Assembly: GCA_001303665.1 (NCBI GenBank)
Contig: LJUF01000021.1
Span: 1-16,868 of the forward strand
DNA from: Phycisphaerae bacterium SM23_33
GTDB taxonomy: Bacteria > Planctomycetota > Phycisphaerae > SM23-33
Length of the DNA: 16,868 nt
Reading direction: 5' to 3'
A model generated the notes under the pieces. That model was not told the DNA's origin. It saw only the letters and a program-made list of their open reading frames with translations, and ran no database searches. Position 1 is the first letter of the stretch; each line of letters starts with the position of its first letter. The translations under genes were made by a program, and so were the position numbers. This document shows positions 7,154-14,206 of this stretch, piece after piece.

Positions 7154-7786
7154 ATGGCGGAAAATCAGCACCTGGTGCCCATCGTTATCGAGAAGACCGG
7201 CCGAGGCGAACGCAGCTACGACATTTACTCCCGGCTGCTGCGCGACCGGATCGTGTTCGTGGGGGGGCAGATCGACGACGAGATGGCCAACCTCGTCGTC
7301 GCCCAACTGCTGTTCCTGTCCAACGAGGACCCCAAGGCCGACGTGAACATGTACATCAACTCCCCGGGCGGGTCCATCTCGGCGGGCCTGGCCATCTACG
7401 ACACCATGGAGTTCATCCGCTGTGACGTCTCCACCTTCTGCGTGGGTATGGCCGCGTCCATGGGGGCGCTGCTGATGGCCGCCGGAAAGTCCCGAAAGCG
7501 ATTCATCCTGCCCAACAGCCGGGTCCTCATCCACCAGCCGCTCATCCGCGGCGTGCTCACGGGGCCGGCCACCGAGCTGGACATCGAGGCCCGCGAGATC
7601 ATCCGCCTGCGAAAACGGCTGTACGGTATCATGTCCGCGCACATGGGGCAGTCCGTGGAGCAGATCGAACGGGACTGCGACCGCAACAAGTGGCTCAACG
7701 CCGAGGAGGCGGTCGAGTATGGCTGTGCGGACAAGATCCTGCTGAAGATGCCGGAGATGATTAAGGAGAGAATGGAGGAAGAATGA
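7154..7786 (+). CDS. clpP: ATP-dependent Clp protease proteolytic subunit, ClpP2, with Asn in the triad
   Basis: The product has 210 residues and starts with ATG at 7154. AAAGGA lies 11 bases upstream, a rather long spacing, so translation may partly depend on clpP1 next door. The first block (LVPIVIEKTGRGERSYDIYSRLL) is classic for ClpP. The nucleophile is Ser102 (GMAASMGALL) and the base is His127 (LIHQPL). At the third triad position the sequence is DCDRNKW, so Asn178 stands where Bacillus subtilis has Asp (DTDRDNF); the codon is AAC. Asn at this position is known in Listeria ClpP1, which is weak alone and works with a partner ClpP. The handle loop after IHQP is about two residues longer than in Escherichia coli. 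A mixed ClpP1/ClpP2 barrel is plausible. The TGA overlaps the next ATG. Confidence 0.95.
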   Translation: MAENQHLVPIVIEKTGRGERSYDIYSRLLRDRIVFVGGQIDDEMANLVVAQLLFLSNEDPKADVNMYINSPGGSISAGLAIYDTMEFIRCDVSTFCVGMAASMGALLMAAGKSRKRFILPNSRVLIHQPLIRGVLTGPATELDIEAREIIRLRKRLYGIMSAHMGQSVEQIERDCDRNKWLNAEEAVEYGCADKILLKMPEMIKERMEEE

Positions 7787-8439
7787 CCCTCGCCCCGGCG
7801 AATCGAAGCTCGTCCGCATCGCTGTCGTGGCTTTGGCCCCTGGCCTTGGCGGCCGCCGCGGCGGCCGGGTGCCAACCCCCCTCAAGCGACGAGGACCTGC
7901 GGGTGCAGCTTCAGGACCTCCGCCACCAGAACGCCAAGCTCACGGCCGAGGCGCAAAAGCTGCGGGAGGCCCTGGCCGAGAGAGACCGCCAGGTGCAGAC
8001 CCTTCAGGGACTGGGCGAAGCACGCCTGGAGCTGCTGTTCCACGTGACCAGTATCCAGCTGGGCCGGTACACCGCCGCGGCGGACTTCGACGGCAAGCCG
8101 GGCGATGACGGCGTGCGGGTGTATCTCAGTCCGCTCGACACTCACAATCACCCCCTCAAGGCCGCCGGGTCGGTCAAGATTCAACTGTTCGACCTTTCCC
8201 GCACCGAGAACAACCTCCTGGCCGAACACTTCTTCCCCGTCGAAAAGATCAGCCAGCACTGGTTTGGCGCCTTCTTGTCCTATCACTACCGGTTCGACTG
8301 CCGCTGGACCGCCGGCCCGCCGAAACAGGACGAGGTCACGGTCCGCGCGGTCTTCACCGACTACCTGACCGGTAAGCAGTTCACCACCCAGAAGGTCTGC
8401 AAGGTCAAGCTGCCCCCCGCCACGCAGCCGGCCGGGTAG
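7783..8439 (+). CDS. Predicted coiled-coil lipoprotein, translationally coupled to clpP2
   Basis: The product has 218 residues. Its ATG shares the ATGA overlap with the clpP2 stop, and GGAGGA (7774-7779) inside the clpP2 end serves as ribosome-binding site, so the two are probably coupled. A signal with an Ala-rich core ends in AAGC (Cys30), indicating a lipoprotein. Residues about 36-72 form a heptad-like coiled coil (VQLQDLRHQNAKLTAEAQ and on). The C-terminal domain (about 105-212) has a Gly-x-x-Val opening, KAAGSVKIQLFDL, then YRFDCRW, VRAVFTDYLTG and TTQKV. This last domain matches the one in the lipoprotein at 12367-12900. Function unknown. The operon position does not prove a link with Clp, since the lipoprotein would act outside the cytoplasm. 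Confidence 0.83.
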   Translation: MTLAPANRSSSASLSWLWPLALAAAAAAGCQPPSSDEDLRVQLQDLRHQNAKLTAEAQKLREALAERDRQVQTLQGLGEARLELLFHVTSIQLGRYTAAADFDGKPGDDGVRVYLSPLDTHNHPLKAAGSVKIQLFDLSRTENNLLAEHFFPVEKISQHWFGAFLSYHYRFDCRWTAGPPKQDEVTVRAVFTDYLTGKQFTTQKVCKVKLPPATQPAG

Positions 8440-8554
8440 CACCCGCGACCATCCCCTCATGGCCACTTGAACGCGCCCGCCCGGCCGGCAAACGGCAAGG
8501 CGGAGACCGACCCTCCGTGCGGCGGTTCATAGCAGACCGTAGGCCTGCTGAAGT

Positions 8555-8571
8555 GCCGGGCCATGCCCGGC
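8555..8571. repeat. Perfect 7-bp inverted repeat between convergent genes
   Basis: GCCGGGC (8555-8561) and GCCCGGC (8565-8571) flank a 3-base loop in the gap between the operon-end lipoprotein (plus) and the methyltransferase (minus). Its place suggests a two-way transcription stop, but no T-run follows on either strand, so it is not a standard intrinsic terminator. The rest of the 8440-8667 gap shows nothing recognisable. Confidence 0.35.
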
Positions 8572-8667
8572 CCTCCGCGACGATAAAAGCCGGCTATGGC
8601 GACAGGCCCGCTGGAGCCGTCCAACCGCAGGCCGGCGCCCGGGACTCCCGGTGCACGACCTTTGCCC

Positions 8668-9519
8668 CTACCACAGTGTCGGCCGTTGAATCTCCCCTTT
8701 GGGTTTCCGCCTGACGCGGCGCTGCGGACGGAGCAGCTCGGGGTTCTCGGCGATTTCAGTAGTGAGGCTCCGGCCGGCGAGGGTGTCTGCAATCCGGCGG
8801 CGGGAGCTCTCCACGTAAACCTCGGAGATATCGATGCCGATGTACGGCCGCCCCAGCCGGGCCGCGACCACGCAGGTGGTGCCCGACCCGCTGAATGGGT
8901 CCAGCACGAGGTCTCCCGGCCTCGAGGAAACCTTGAGAATCCGCTCGAGAACCCGCTCCGGCATCTGGCATGGATGCCACTGCACGCGTTCGTTGAAGGT
9001 CCCGCACAGGCGCGAAAAACTCCACACGTCGTCGGGGATCTTGCCCTTGGGATTGGCCCGCTTGTCGGCGTAGGTGGTCTGCCGGGCCGAGGGAATGCGG
9101 ACGGCCATGTCGTTGAAGGTGAAGTTCCTGGGGTCCTTCACCCAGTAGAACAGGTGGGTGTGGCCACGGGCGAACTTGCGCTTGGTGTTCTGGCCGAAGG
9201 TGTAATGCCAGATGACCCAATTCCTCAGGTGCAGCCCCAGCGCGTTGCCGATGAGGCGAACCTCCGCGGCGTACTCGTCGCCGATGGCGATCCAGAAACT
9301 CCCGGTGGGCTTCAGGGCCTTCTCGACGCAGACCCCCATCCACTTCTCCGTCCAGGCCCGGTACTCGTGGTAGGCCTTGCGGTCCTCGTACACGTCGTAC
9401 TTGTAGCCGATGTTGAACGGCGGGTCGGCAAAGATCAGGTCGGCGAAGGGCTCGCGGACCTCCGAGAGGGTCTCGATGCAGTCGCCTTGAATGATCGTAT
9501 CAGGCTGGATCGCACTCAT
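8668..9519 (-). CDS. Site-specific DNA methyltransferase, beta-class order, probably N6-adenine
   Basis: The product has 283 residues and starts with ATG at 9519; no strong ribosome-binding site is seen. The catalytic motif IV, DPPFNIGYKY, is near the N-terminus (about residue 31). The AdoMet-binding motif I, LDPFSGSGTT, with a following GIDIS, is near the C-terminus. That order, catalytic before AdoMet site, is the beta class (HinfI/CcrM type). DPPF favours adenine-N6, but N4-cytosine cannot be excluded. The target region is probably the middle (GQNTKRKFARGHTHLFY to GTFNERVQWHPCQMP). No restriction enzyme gene is next to it, so it is an orphan that could have an epigenetic or housekeeping role. 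It lies 37 bases downstream of the secreted two-domain protein and may share its transcript. Confidence 0.92.
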   Translation of the reverse strand: MSAIQPDTIIQGDCIETLSEVREPFADLIFADPPFNIGYKYDVYEDRKAYHEYRAWTEKWMGVCVEKALKPTGSFWIAIGDEYAAEVRLIGNALGLHLRNWVIWHYTFGQNTKRKFARGHTHLFYWVKDPRNFTFNDMAVRIPSARQTTYADKRANPKGKIPDDVWSFSRLCGTFNERVQWHPCQMPERVLERILKVSSRPGDLVLDPFSGSGTTCVVAARLGRPYIGIDISEVYVESSRRRIADTLAGRSLTTEIAENPELLRPQRRVRRKPKGEIQRPTLW

Positions 9520-9556
9520 GTCGGCTGTTTACCCAACGCTCCGCCCAAGCGCAAGT

Positions 9557-10771
9557 TCATTCTCCCGCCCCGCCCGGTATCGTCGAAGGCAGCAAGGCCG
9601 CCGGCGCGGTGGAAGGCAGCAAGGGCACCGGCGCGGTGGAAGGCAGCAGCGGCGCCGGCGCGGTCCCGGAAGGAAGGGGTGGCGCCACCGGGGCCGCGGC
9701 CGGGGCCGTGCCGGTCGCAGCCACCTGCGGGCTGAACAGCTCCATCTCGCCGGCGAGCTTTTCCAGGGCGGCGATAACGATCTCCTTCTTGCCGCCCGGG
9801 TAATACAGCGACAGCGAATACCGGATCCCATTGGCGCATGCGGTGCGCTCCGCGAAGATGATGGCCTCTTCCTCAGCCTTGTCCGGGGGCCGGTGGCTCA
9901 GCACGAATTCATAGGCGTCTTGCCCGCCCATCCTGGTCCTGCCCTCTCGAACAATCTCGTAGGTGTGCTTGTACTCCTTCAGCCTGGCGACATGTTGCTG
10001 CAGCGTCCTTCTGCCGCACTCCTCGGCGCTGGCTGTTTCCGGTTCCAGGCGTAGCCCGCCCTCCGGCAGCGGCTCGCCGCGGAGGTAATCGTACTGGAAC
10101 AGCTTCACGGCCGACCCTGGCGGCCTTTGCACGGCCTTCCACCACAGCGGCGGGCGCAAGGAGTAGCCGAAACCCTGACTGACAATGGGCAAGCCCGTCT
10201 CATCCACCTTCAGGGAAACGGGGCTGACCGGATCGAACAGCTCGATGGTGCCCGCCACGGCCATCAGCACCGGCAGCATCCGGCGCCCTTGTGGCTTTAG
10301 CGCCTCCATCGTCAGCAGGTACGCCATCTGAATGTCTGCGTTCGAAACAGGCCGCAAGAAGAACAGCCGCAGCGCCGTCATCTCGGTGCCGCGGTGGTTG
10401 TAGCTCTGGACCTGAATCTCCGCTTCCGTGCCTGCGATTCGGAGGCGCTTGGACTTCAGAACCTTCATGTCACCAATGGCGAGGCTCTTGTTGAGGTTCA
10501 TGCCAACGAGGTCGACGAAGCCGGTGAGTGTCATTCCCTTCTCCCTCGCCTCGGCCGTGAGCCCAAGGGACATCACCGGCTTGTCCTGCTCAACCAGAAT
10601 CGTCAGGAAGACCATTTGCGGGTCGTCCACGTTCCTCAGGTCGAAGTTCTTCGGCAGGGCCATCCTGACGCCGGCAAAATCCAACCTGACCGGCTCGCCC
10701 AACTCGACGCTGCCGGCCGGGGTCTGCCCCGCCGCCAGCGCCGCCAGCAGTATGAGCCAAAAGTGCCCCAT
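9557..10771 (-). CDS. Predicted secreted protein with two similar domains and a Pro/Ala repeat tail
   Basis: The product has 404 residues. ATG at 10771 is chosen because AGGAG (10777-10781) lies 5 bases upstream and the protein then begins with a signal peptide (MGHFWLILLAALAAGQTPAGS). Two halves look alike. The first, about 30-190, has VRMALPKNF, then LKSKRLRIAGTEAEIQVQSY and MAVAGTIELFDP. The second, about 205-360, has FGYSLRPPLWWK, then VREGRTRMGGQDAYEFVLSH and ALEKLAGEMELFSP. The pattern is reminiscent of the PsbP/DUF1795 fold, but I cannot confirm it. The last 40 residues are low-complexity Pro/Ala/Leu with repeats such as LLPSTAP. It lies 64 bases behind the antiporter gene on the same strand. 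Function unknown. Confidence 0.78.
   Translation of the reverse strand: MGHFWLILLAALAAGQTPAGSVELGEPVRLDFAGVRMALPKNFDLRNVDDPQMVFLTILVEQDKPVMSLGLTAEAREKGMTLTGFVDLVGMNLNKSLAIGDMKVLKSKRLRIAGTEAEIQVQSYNHRGTEMTALRLFFLRPVSNADIQMAYLLTMEALKPQGRRMLPVLMAVAGTIELFDPVSPVSLKVDETGLPIVSQGFGYSLRPPLWWKAVQRPPGSAVKLFQYDYLRGEPLPEGGLRLEPETASAEECGRRTLQQHVARLKEYKHTYEIVREGRTRMGGQDAYEFVLSHRPPDKAEEEAIIFAERTACANGIRYSLSLYYPGGKKEIVIAALEKLAGEMELFSPQVAATGTAPAAAPVAPPLPSGTAPAPLLPSTAPVPLLPSTAPAALLPSTIPGGAGE
9577..9684 (-). repeat. Four tandem 27-bp units encoding the Pro/Ala tail
   Basis: Units lie at 9577-9603, 9604-9630, 9631-9657 and 9658-9684. The middle two are nearly identical and the outer two are degenerate. Being 27 bp long, they keep the reading frame and add 9 residues each (LLPSTAPVP-like). 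Copy number could vary between strains. Confidence 0.75.
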
Positions 10772-10792
10772 GACTTCTCCTATTTGAAAGGC

Positions 10793-10806
10793 CGTCCGGG
10801 CGGACG
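10793..10806 (-). terminator. Weak hairpin between the antiporter and the secreted-protein gene
   Basis: CGTCC (10793-10797) and GGACG (10802-10806) flank GGGC. On the minus strand the stem is followed after two bases by only a short T-run. It may cause partial attenuation between the two genes or do nothing. Confidence 0.25.
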
Positions 10807-10835
10807 CCATTCTACCGCGCCGGCGGCAGACAGTC

Positions 10836-11948
10836 TCACCGGCCAATCAGGTGCGGTGCGAAGATTACCAGCGAGGCATAGTAGCCGACGTACAGCGCCA
10901 CCAGCGGCACGCCCTGCCAGCGGCGGAAGCTCGACCCGCTGGTGAAGATGTAGATCCGCAGCAGGATCAGCATCGCCAGCATCACCGGCAAGTGAAGCAT
11001 GTAAAAGGTCGGGGGGATCTGCAGCCGGGTCGCGCACGAGGACAGCCCCACGACGAACAGCACGTTGAGGATATCGGCCCCGACGATGTTGCCCACCAGC
11101 AGCTCCTCGTGCCCGCGGCGGATGGCGGCAATGGCCGTGGCCAGCTCCGGCAGGGAGGTGCCGAAGGCCACCACGGTCACGGCCATGAAGTCCTTGGGCA
11201 CCTTGTAGTGCTCCTCGGCCAGCACTCGCACCGAGGGGATGAGCACGTTGGAGCCGGCCGCCACCAGGGCCAGCCCCCCCACCAGGACCAGCGAGCAGCC
11301 AAGGACCGAGACGCGGGCTTCGACGCCAGGCTTGATGCCGACGTCTTCGACCGCCTCCATGACGATCTCCGGCCGCCGGCGGGCCCAACGCACGGACAGA
11401 TACATGTACCCGACCAGCAGCGCCACCAGCACCAGGCCGACCCACCGGGGGATGACGTTCCAGGTGCCAGCCCCCTCCGGGCTGTGGAGGCCCGGCGTGC
11501 CGATGCTGCCGGCCAGTAGAGCCAAGACCCCGCAGATCGCAGCCAGCAGCACGCCGGAGCCCAGTTGAAGCCAGCCGTGGCGGTTCAGGACGAAGCGGTC
11601 CAGCGGCAGGCGGGCCAGCAGGCAGGACAGCCCAAAGATCAACCCCGTGTCGCAGATGATCGACCCCACGCCGTTACCCAGGGCCAGCCCGCTTTGGCCC
11701 TGGAAGGCCGCCGTCACCGAGGTGAACATCTCCGGCATGGTCGTGCCCAGCGACACCACGGTCGCGCCGATGATGACGGTGCTCATCCCCAGTCTGCGAG
11801 CCAGCCTGACGGCCGAGCTGACCGTCTTATCGGCACCCAAAACCAGCGACACAATGCTCGCGACGCACAGAGCCCAAAGAAGCCACACGTCCAGCGTAAC
11901 ACACCAGTCGTGAAGCCAGCCCTTGGACTCCGCCGCCAGCAAATCCAT
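10836..11948 (-). CDS. Sodium/calcium exchanger-type cation antiporter (CaCA family)
   Basis: The product has 370 residues. ATG at 11948 is chosen because AGGAG lies 5 bases upstream; the frame runs on upstream without a plausible start. About ten hydrophobic segments are seen, in two halves joined by a charged cytoplasmic loop (about 187-213). The two alpha repeats are clear: GATVVSLGTTMPEMF with Glu73, then GNGVGSIICDTG (91-102), and TVVAFGTSLPELA with Glu268, then GNIVGADILN (286-295). Such proteins exchange Na+ or H+ for Ca2+ or another cation across the inner membrane. The Asn expected after Gly-Ser in the first repeat is Ile97, whereas the second repeat keeps the acidic ligand (Asp292). 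The exchanged ion is therefore uncertain. Confidence 0.92.
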   Translation of the reverse strand: MDLLAAESKGWLHDWCVTLDVWLLWALCVASIVSLVLGADKTVSSAVRLARRLGMSTVIIGATVVSLGTTMPEMFTSVTAAFQGQSGLALGNGVGSIICDTGLIFGLSCLLARLPLDRFVLNRHGWLQLGSGVLLAAICGVLALLAGSIGTPGLHSPEGAGTWNVIPRWVGLVLVALLVGYMYLSVRWARRRPEIVMEAVEDVGIKPGVEARVSVLGCSLVLVGGLALVAAGSNVLIPSVRVLAEEHYKVPKDFMAVTVVAFGTSLPELATAIAAIRRGHEELLVGNIVGADILNVLFVVGLSSCATRLQIPPTFYMLHLPVMLAMLILLRIYIFTSGSSFRRWQGVPLVALYVGYYASLVIFAPHLIGR

Positions 11949-12122
11949 ACCTGCTCCTCTACAGGGCGTTAGAAAGGTAATCGCCGCCGGCGCAAAACAC
12001 AAGGGCGCGGGGGCGGCCCCGCGCCATGGCGAACAGGCCAGGACAACCCTCGCCCCCACAGCACAGACGGGGCGGCCGCCCAGAGCGCTGGCGGGAGCCG
12101 GCAAAAAGCCCCGGCAAGGCAC

Positions 12123-12150
12123 TTGACGCCGGCGGGCCGCGGGCTATCAT
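12123..12150 (+). promoter_or_regulatory. Promoter of tRNA-Gly
   Basis: TTGACG (12123-12128) and TATCAT (12145-12150) are 16 bases apart, each matching five of six consensus bases. Transcription would start near 12157, about 11 bases before the tRNA. Confidence 0.75.
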
Positions 12151-12167
12151 GGTCTGCCGATGCAGCC

Positions 12168-12240
12168 GCGGGCGTAGCTCAGTTGGTAGAGCACCACGTT
12201 GCCAACGTGGTTGTCGGCGGTTCGAGTCCGCTCGCCCGCT
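12168..12240 (+). tRNA. tRNA-Gly (anticodon GCC)
   Basis: A complete cloverleaf: acceptor GCGGGCG/CGCCCGC, D arm with GCTCAGTTGGTAGAGC, anticodon stem CCACG/CGTGG around TTGCCAA giving anticodon GCC, T arm with GGTTCGAGTCC, and discriminator T at 12240. CCA is not encoded. A run of six T (12240-12245) starts at the discriminator and could help stop transcription. Confidence 0.97.
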
Positions 12241-12283
12241 TTTTTCATGCGCCCGGGCGGCTTCGGGCCGGCCGCAACGAGCC

Positions 12284-12313
12284 TTGACCGGTGCGTCGTG
12301 GCAGGCGTATAAT
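12284..12313 (+). promoter_or_regulatory. Promoter of the lipoprotein gene at 12367
   Basis: TTGACC (12284-12289) and a perfect TATAAT (12308-12313) are 18 bases apart. Transcription would begin near 12320, leaving a leader of about 47 bases. An ATG at 12325 would be nearly leaderless and is less likely than the GTG at 12367. Confidence 0.7.
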
Positions 12314-12366
12314 CCGCCGCGTGAATGACTTGGCGGAGCCATGTTGGCGTCCTTAGGGAGAGATCC

Positions 12367-12900
12367 GTGAGCAAGCTCAGTGACTCCGGCCGGGCGCGTC
12401 TTTTCGCAGCCCTGGCGGCTGCGGTGGTGGTGACCAGTGGATGCGAGGGGCTGTATTGGCCTGCATCGCGGCCGGTGAGGCCGCAGGCGGTGCCCGAGCC
12501 CCTCGAGGTGCTGCTGCCCAAGCAGGTACGCATCCAGGAGTTTACGGGAACGCGGGACTTCGGCCAGGCCGAGGGGGTCAAAGGGATCGACGTCCGCATC
12601 GAGGCCAAGGACGGCTACGGCGACACCACCAAGGCCCTGGGCACGTTCCACTTCGAACTGTTCCACTACAAGCCCAACAGCCCCGATCCTAAGGGCGACC
12701 GCATCGCCGTCTGGACGGTGAACGTGGAAGACCCCAAGGTCAACCGCCGATACTGGAACGATATCCACAGGATCTACCAGTTCAAGCTCGGCTGGAAGGA
12801 GCCGATCCCTGTCGGCAGAAAGTTCGTTCTGACGGTCGCCTTTCAGAGCAAGTTCACCGAAAGGTTGTTCCACCAGCGGGTGTTCGTTTCCGGCGAGTAG
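12367..12900 (+). CDS. Predicted lipoprotein sharing a domain with the clpP2-linked lipoprotein
   Basis: The product has 177 residues. GTG at 12367 is chosen because AGGGAG (12355-12360) lies 6 bases upstream; ATG at 12325 is in frame but has no ribosome-binding site. The signal ends in TSGC (Cys26), indicating a lipoprotein. After a Pro-rich linker, the domain from about residue 65 reads VRIEAKDGYGDTTKALGTFH, then YQFKLGW, VLTVAFQSKFTERLF and HQRVFV. This can be laid without gaps over the end of the 7783-8439 product, sharing Tyr, Phe, Trp, Pro, Phe, Thr and Phe at equal spacing. No enzyme motif is seen; a beta-sandwich is likely. It is transcribed alone from its own promoter. Function unknown. 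Confidence 0.82.
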   Translation: MSKLSDSGRARLFAALAAAVVVTSGCEGLYWPASRPVRPQAVPEPLEVLLPKQVRIQEFTGTRDFGQAEGVKGIDVRIEAKDGYGDTTKALGTFHFELFHYKPNSPDPKGDRIAVWTVNVEDPKVNRRYWNDIHRIYQFKLGWKEPIPVGRKFVLTVAFQSKFTERLFHQRVFVSGE

Positions 12901-13068
12901 CCGGTGTCGGCGAACCGTTGCCCCGCCTCAGACGAGGGGCCGCGAACGTTTCCGCCGCCTCAGGCAGGGCCACGGCTGCCAGCGGCCGCAGATGAGTGCC
13001 TGGAGACGTCAACAGCAGCACAGAAGCCTTGCCAGCGGCATGCCGGCGCGCGGAACTCGAGATCCGGC

Positions 13069-13629
13069 CTAGGTGCTCATCATCGGATGATTGGATCGGC
13101 GGGCGCGGCGGATGGCCTTGTCGATGACCTCGTGGACTTCCTGAGGGTCGGAGACGGTGTTCCACGCCACGGCGGGGTCGGAATCCGACTCGCCCACGCA
13201 GAAGAGGCTGGCCACACCGAACAGCCGTTCCGGCACGGCCGCGGACAAGACCACTTGCCGAATCTCCACCAGGGCGGCCCCGGTCACACTCACGTTCACC
13301 AGCCCGCGCACGGAGATGATCCGGTGGTTGGTCAGCACGTAGGTCCTGCCGACCCACTGCCAGCAGGCCACTACCATCCGCACCAGCGCTGCGGCCGCAC
13401 AGAAGGAAAGGATCGCCTGCTGGGGCCCATAGGGGCGGTACAATCCGACCAGGTAAGCCCCGGCCGCCACCACCGCCGCTGCGGCGATGACCGGCAGCGA
13501 GGACGTCAGCACAAACCATCCGCTGGGCTTGATCGCCAGAACGATGATCTCGTTGTCCCCCAGCAGGTTGGCCGGCACCAGATAGCCGGGGGCCTGGACC
13601 TTCGAGGTGGGCTCCGCCGAAGGCGTCAT
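13069..13629 (-). CDS. Membrane protein with a bacterial PH domain (YdbS/bPH2-like)
   Basis: The product has 186 residues and starts with ATG at 13629, overlapping the hpt stop by four bases (ATGA), so it is probably translated by coupling. Two hydrophobic segments (about 37-63 and 68-92) are followed directly by GRTYVLTNHRIISVRGLVNV, the mark of the bPH2 / DUF304-type domain, in which the chain enters a PH-like beta-sheet straight after the membrane hairpin. The domain ends near residue 170 with DPQEVHEVIDKAI, the usual closing helix. A conserved role for such proteins is not established; membrane stress and assembly functions have been proposed. The link to hpt looks like operon sharing rather than function. 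Confidence 0.82.
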   Translation of the reverse strand: MTPSAEPTSKVQAPGYLVPANLLGDNEIIVLAIKPSGWFVLTSSLPVIAAAAVVAAGAYLVGLYRPYGPQQAILSFCAAAALVRMVVACWQWVGRTYVLTNHRIISVRGLVNVSVTGAALVEIRQVVLSAAVPERLFGVASLFCVGESDSDPAVAWNTVSDPQEVHEVIDKAIRRARRSNHPMMST

Positions 13630-14198
13630 CGCGGCTGCCCCCCCACCTGCTGCAGGGCCACGATGTCGGGCAGGTTGCGGTAGCGCCCGTCGAAGTCCAG
13701 GCCGTAGCCGACCACAAAAACGTCGGGAATGTCGAAGCCCACGAAATCCACTGCCCCGGCAAGGGATGAACCGCCGCGGCCGCGCTTCTTCCGCAGCAAT
13801 ACACAGGTCCGGCAGCTCGCAGGCTCGTGAGACATCGTTTCCTCAAGCGCCGCCGACAGGGTCGCCCCGGTGTCGAGAATGTCATCGACGATCAGGACGT
13901 GCTGGCCCGCAAGGTCGGTCCGCAGGCGATGGCGGAACTCAATCTCACCTGCCGTCCCGTCCCGGCCGCGGTAACTTCGGACTCCGACCGTCAGCAGCTC
14001 AAGCCGCATCGGCAGCCGGCGGATCAGGTCAGCCAGGAAGACCAAGGCCCCATCGAGCACACCCACGATGGTCAGCCCTCGGTTCCCGAAAGCTTCGGTG
14101 ATCTCCGCGGCCAGCTCGCCCACCCGCCGCCTGATCTGATTGCGCGGGACGATCACGACCGAGAGCCGGGGCATTTCCGACGACCGCGTCGTTTCCAT
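13626..14198 (-). CDS. hpt: Hypoxanthine (guanine) phosphoribosyltransferase
   Basis: The product has 190 residues. It salvages hypoxanthine (and usually guanine) by joining it to PRPP to form IMP (or GMP). The PRPP-binding loop VLIVDDILDTGATL is at 101-114, the GVLDGALVFLADLIRRL block at 46-61, and the base-binding C-terminal block DIPDVFVVGYGLDFDGRYRNLPDI at 156-179. The acidic pair is Asp-Asp (DDILDTG) where Escherichia coli Hpt, from memory, has Glu-Asp. The purine preference is not certain. ATG at 14198 lies only a couple of bases after the predicted transcription start, so the mRNA may be leaderless. Met9 (14174) is an alternative start without a ribosome-binding site. It precedes the PH-domain gene with a 4-base overlap. 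Confidence 0.94.
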   Translation of the reverse strand: METTRSSEMPRLSVVIVPRNQIRRRVGELAAEITEAFGNRGLTIVGVLDGALVFLADLIRRLPMRLELLTVGVRSYRGRDGTAGEIEFRHRLRTDLAGQHVLIVDDILDTGATLSAALEETMSHEPASCRTCVLLRKKRGRGGSSLAGAVDFVGFDIPDVFVVGYGLDFDGRYRNLPDIVALQQVGGQPR

Positions 14199-14206
14199 TA
14201 CTTTAT

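Noticed and set aside
7783..8439. The lipoprotein behind clpP2 as a Clp adaptor
   Set aside because: It carries a lipoprotein signal and so should leave the cytoplasm, and no adaptor motif is seen. Operon position alone is not enough.
9577..9684. Short repeats as a CRISPR array
   Set aside because: The units are contiguous 27-bp tandem copies without spacers, inside a coding frame.
12854..13885. A 343-codon minus-strand frame across the hpt/PH-domain genes
   Set aside because: It is a frame-shifted shadow of both real genes and of the intergenic region; hpt and the PH-domain protein are well supported in the other frame.
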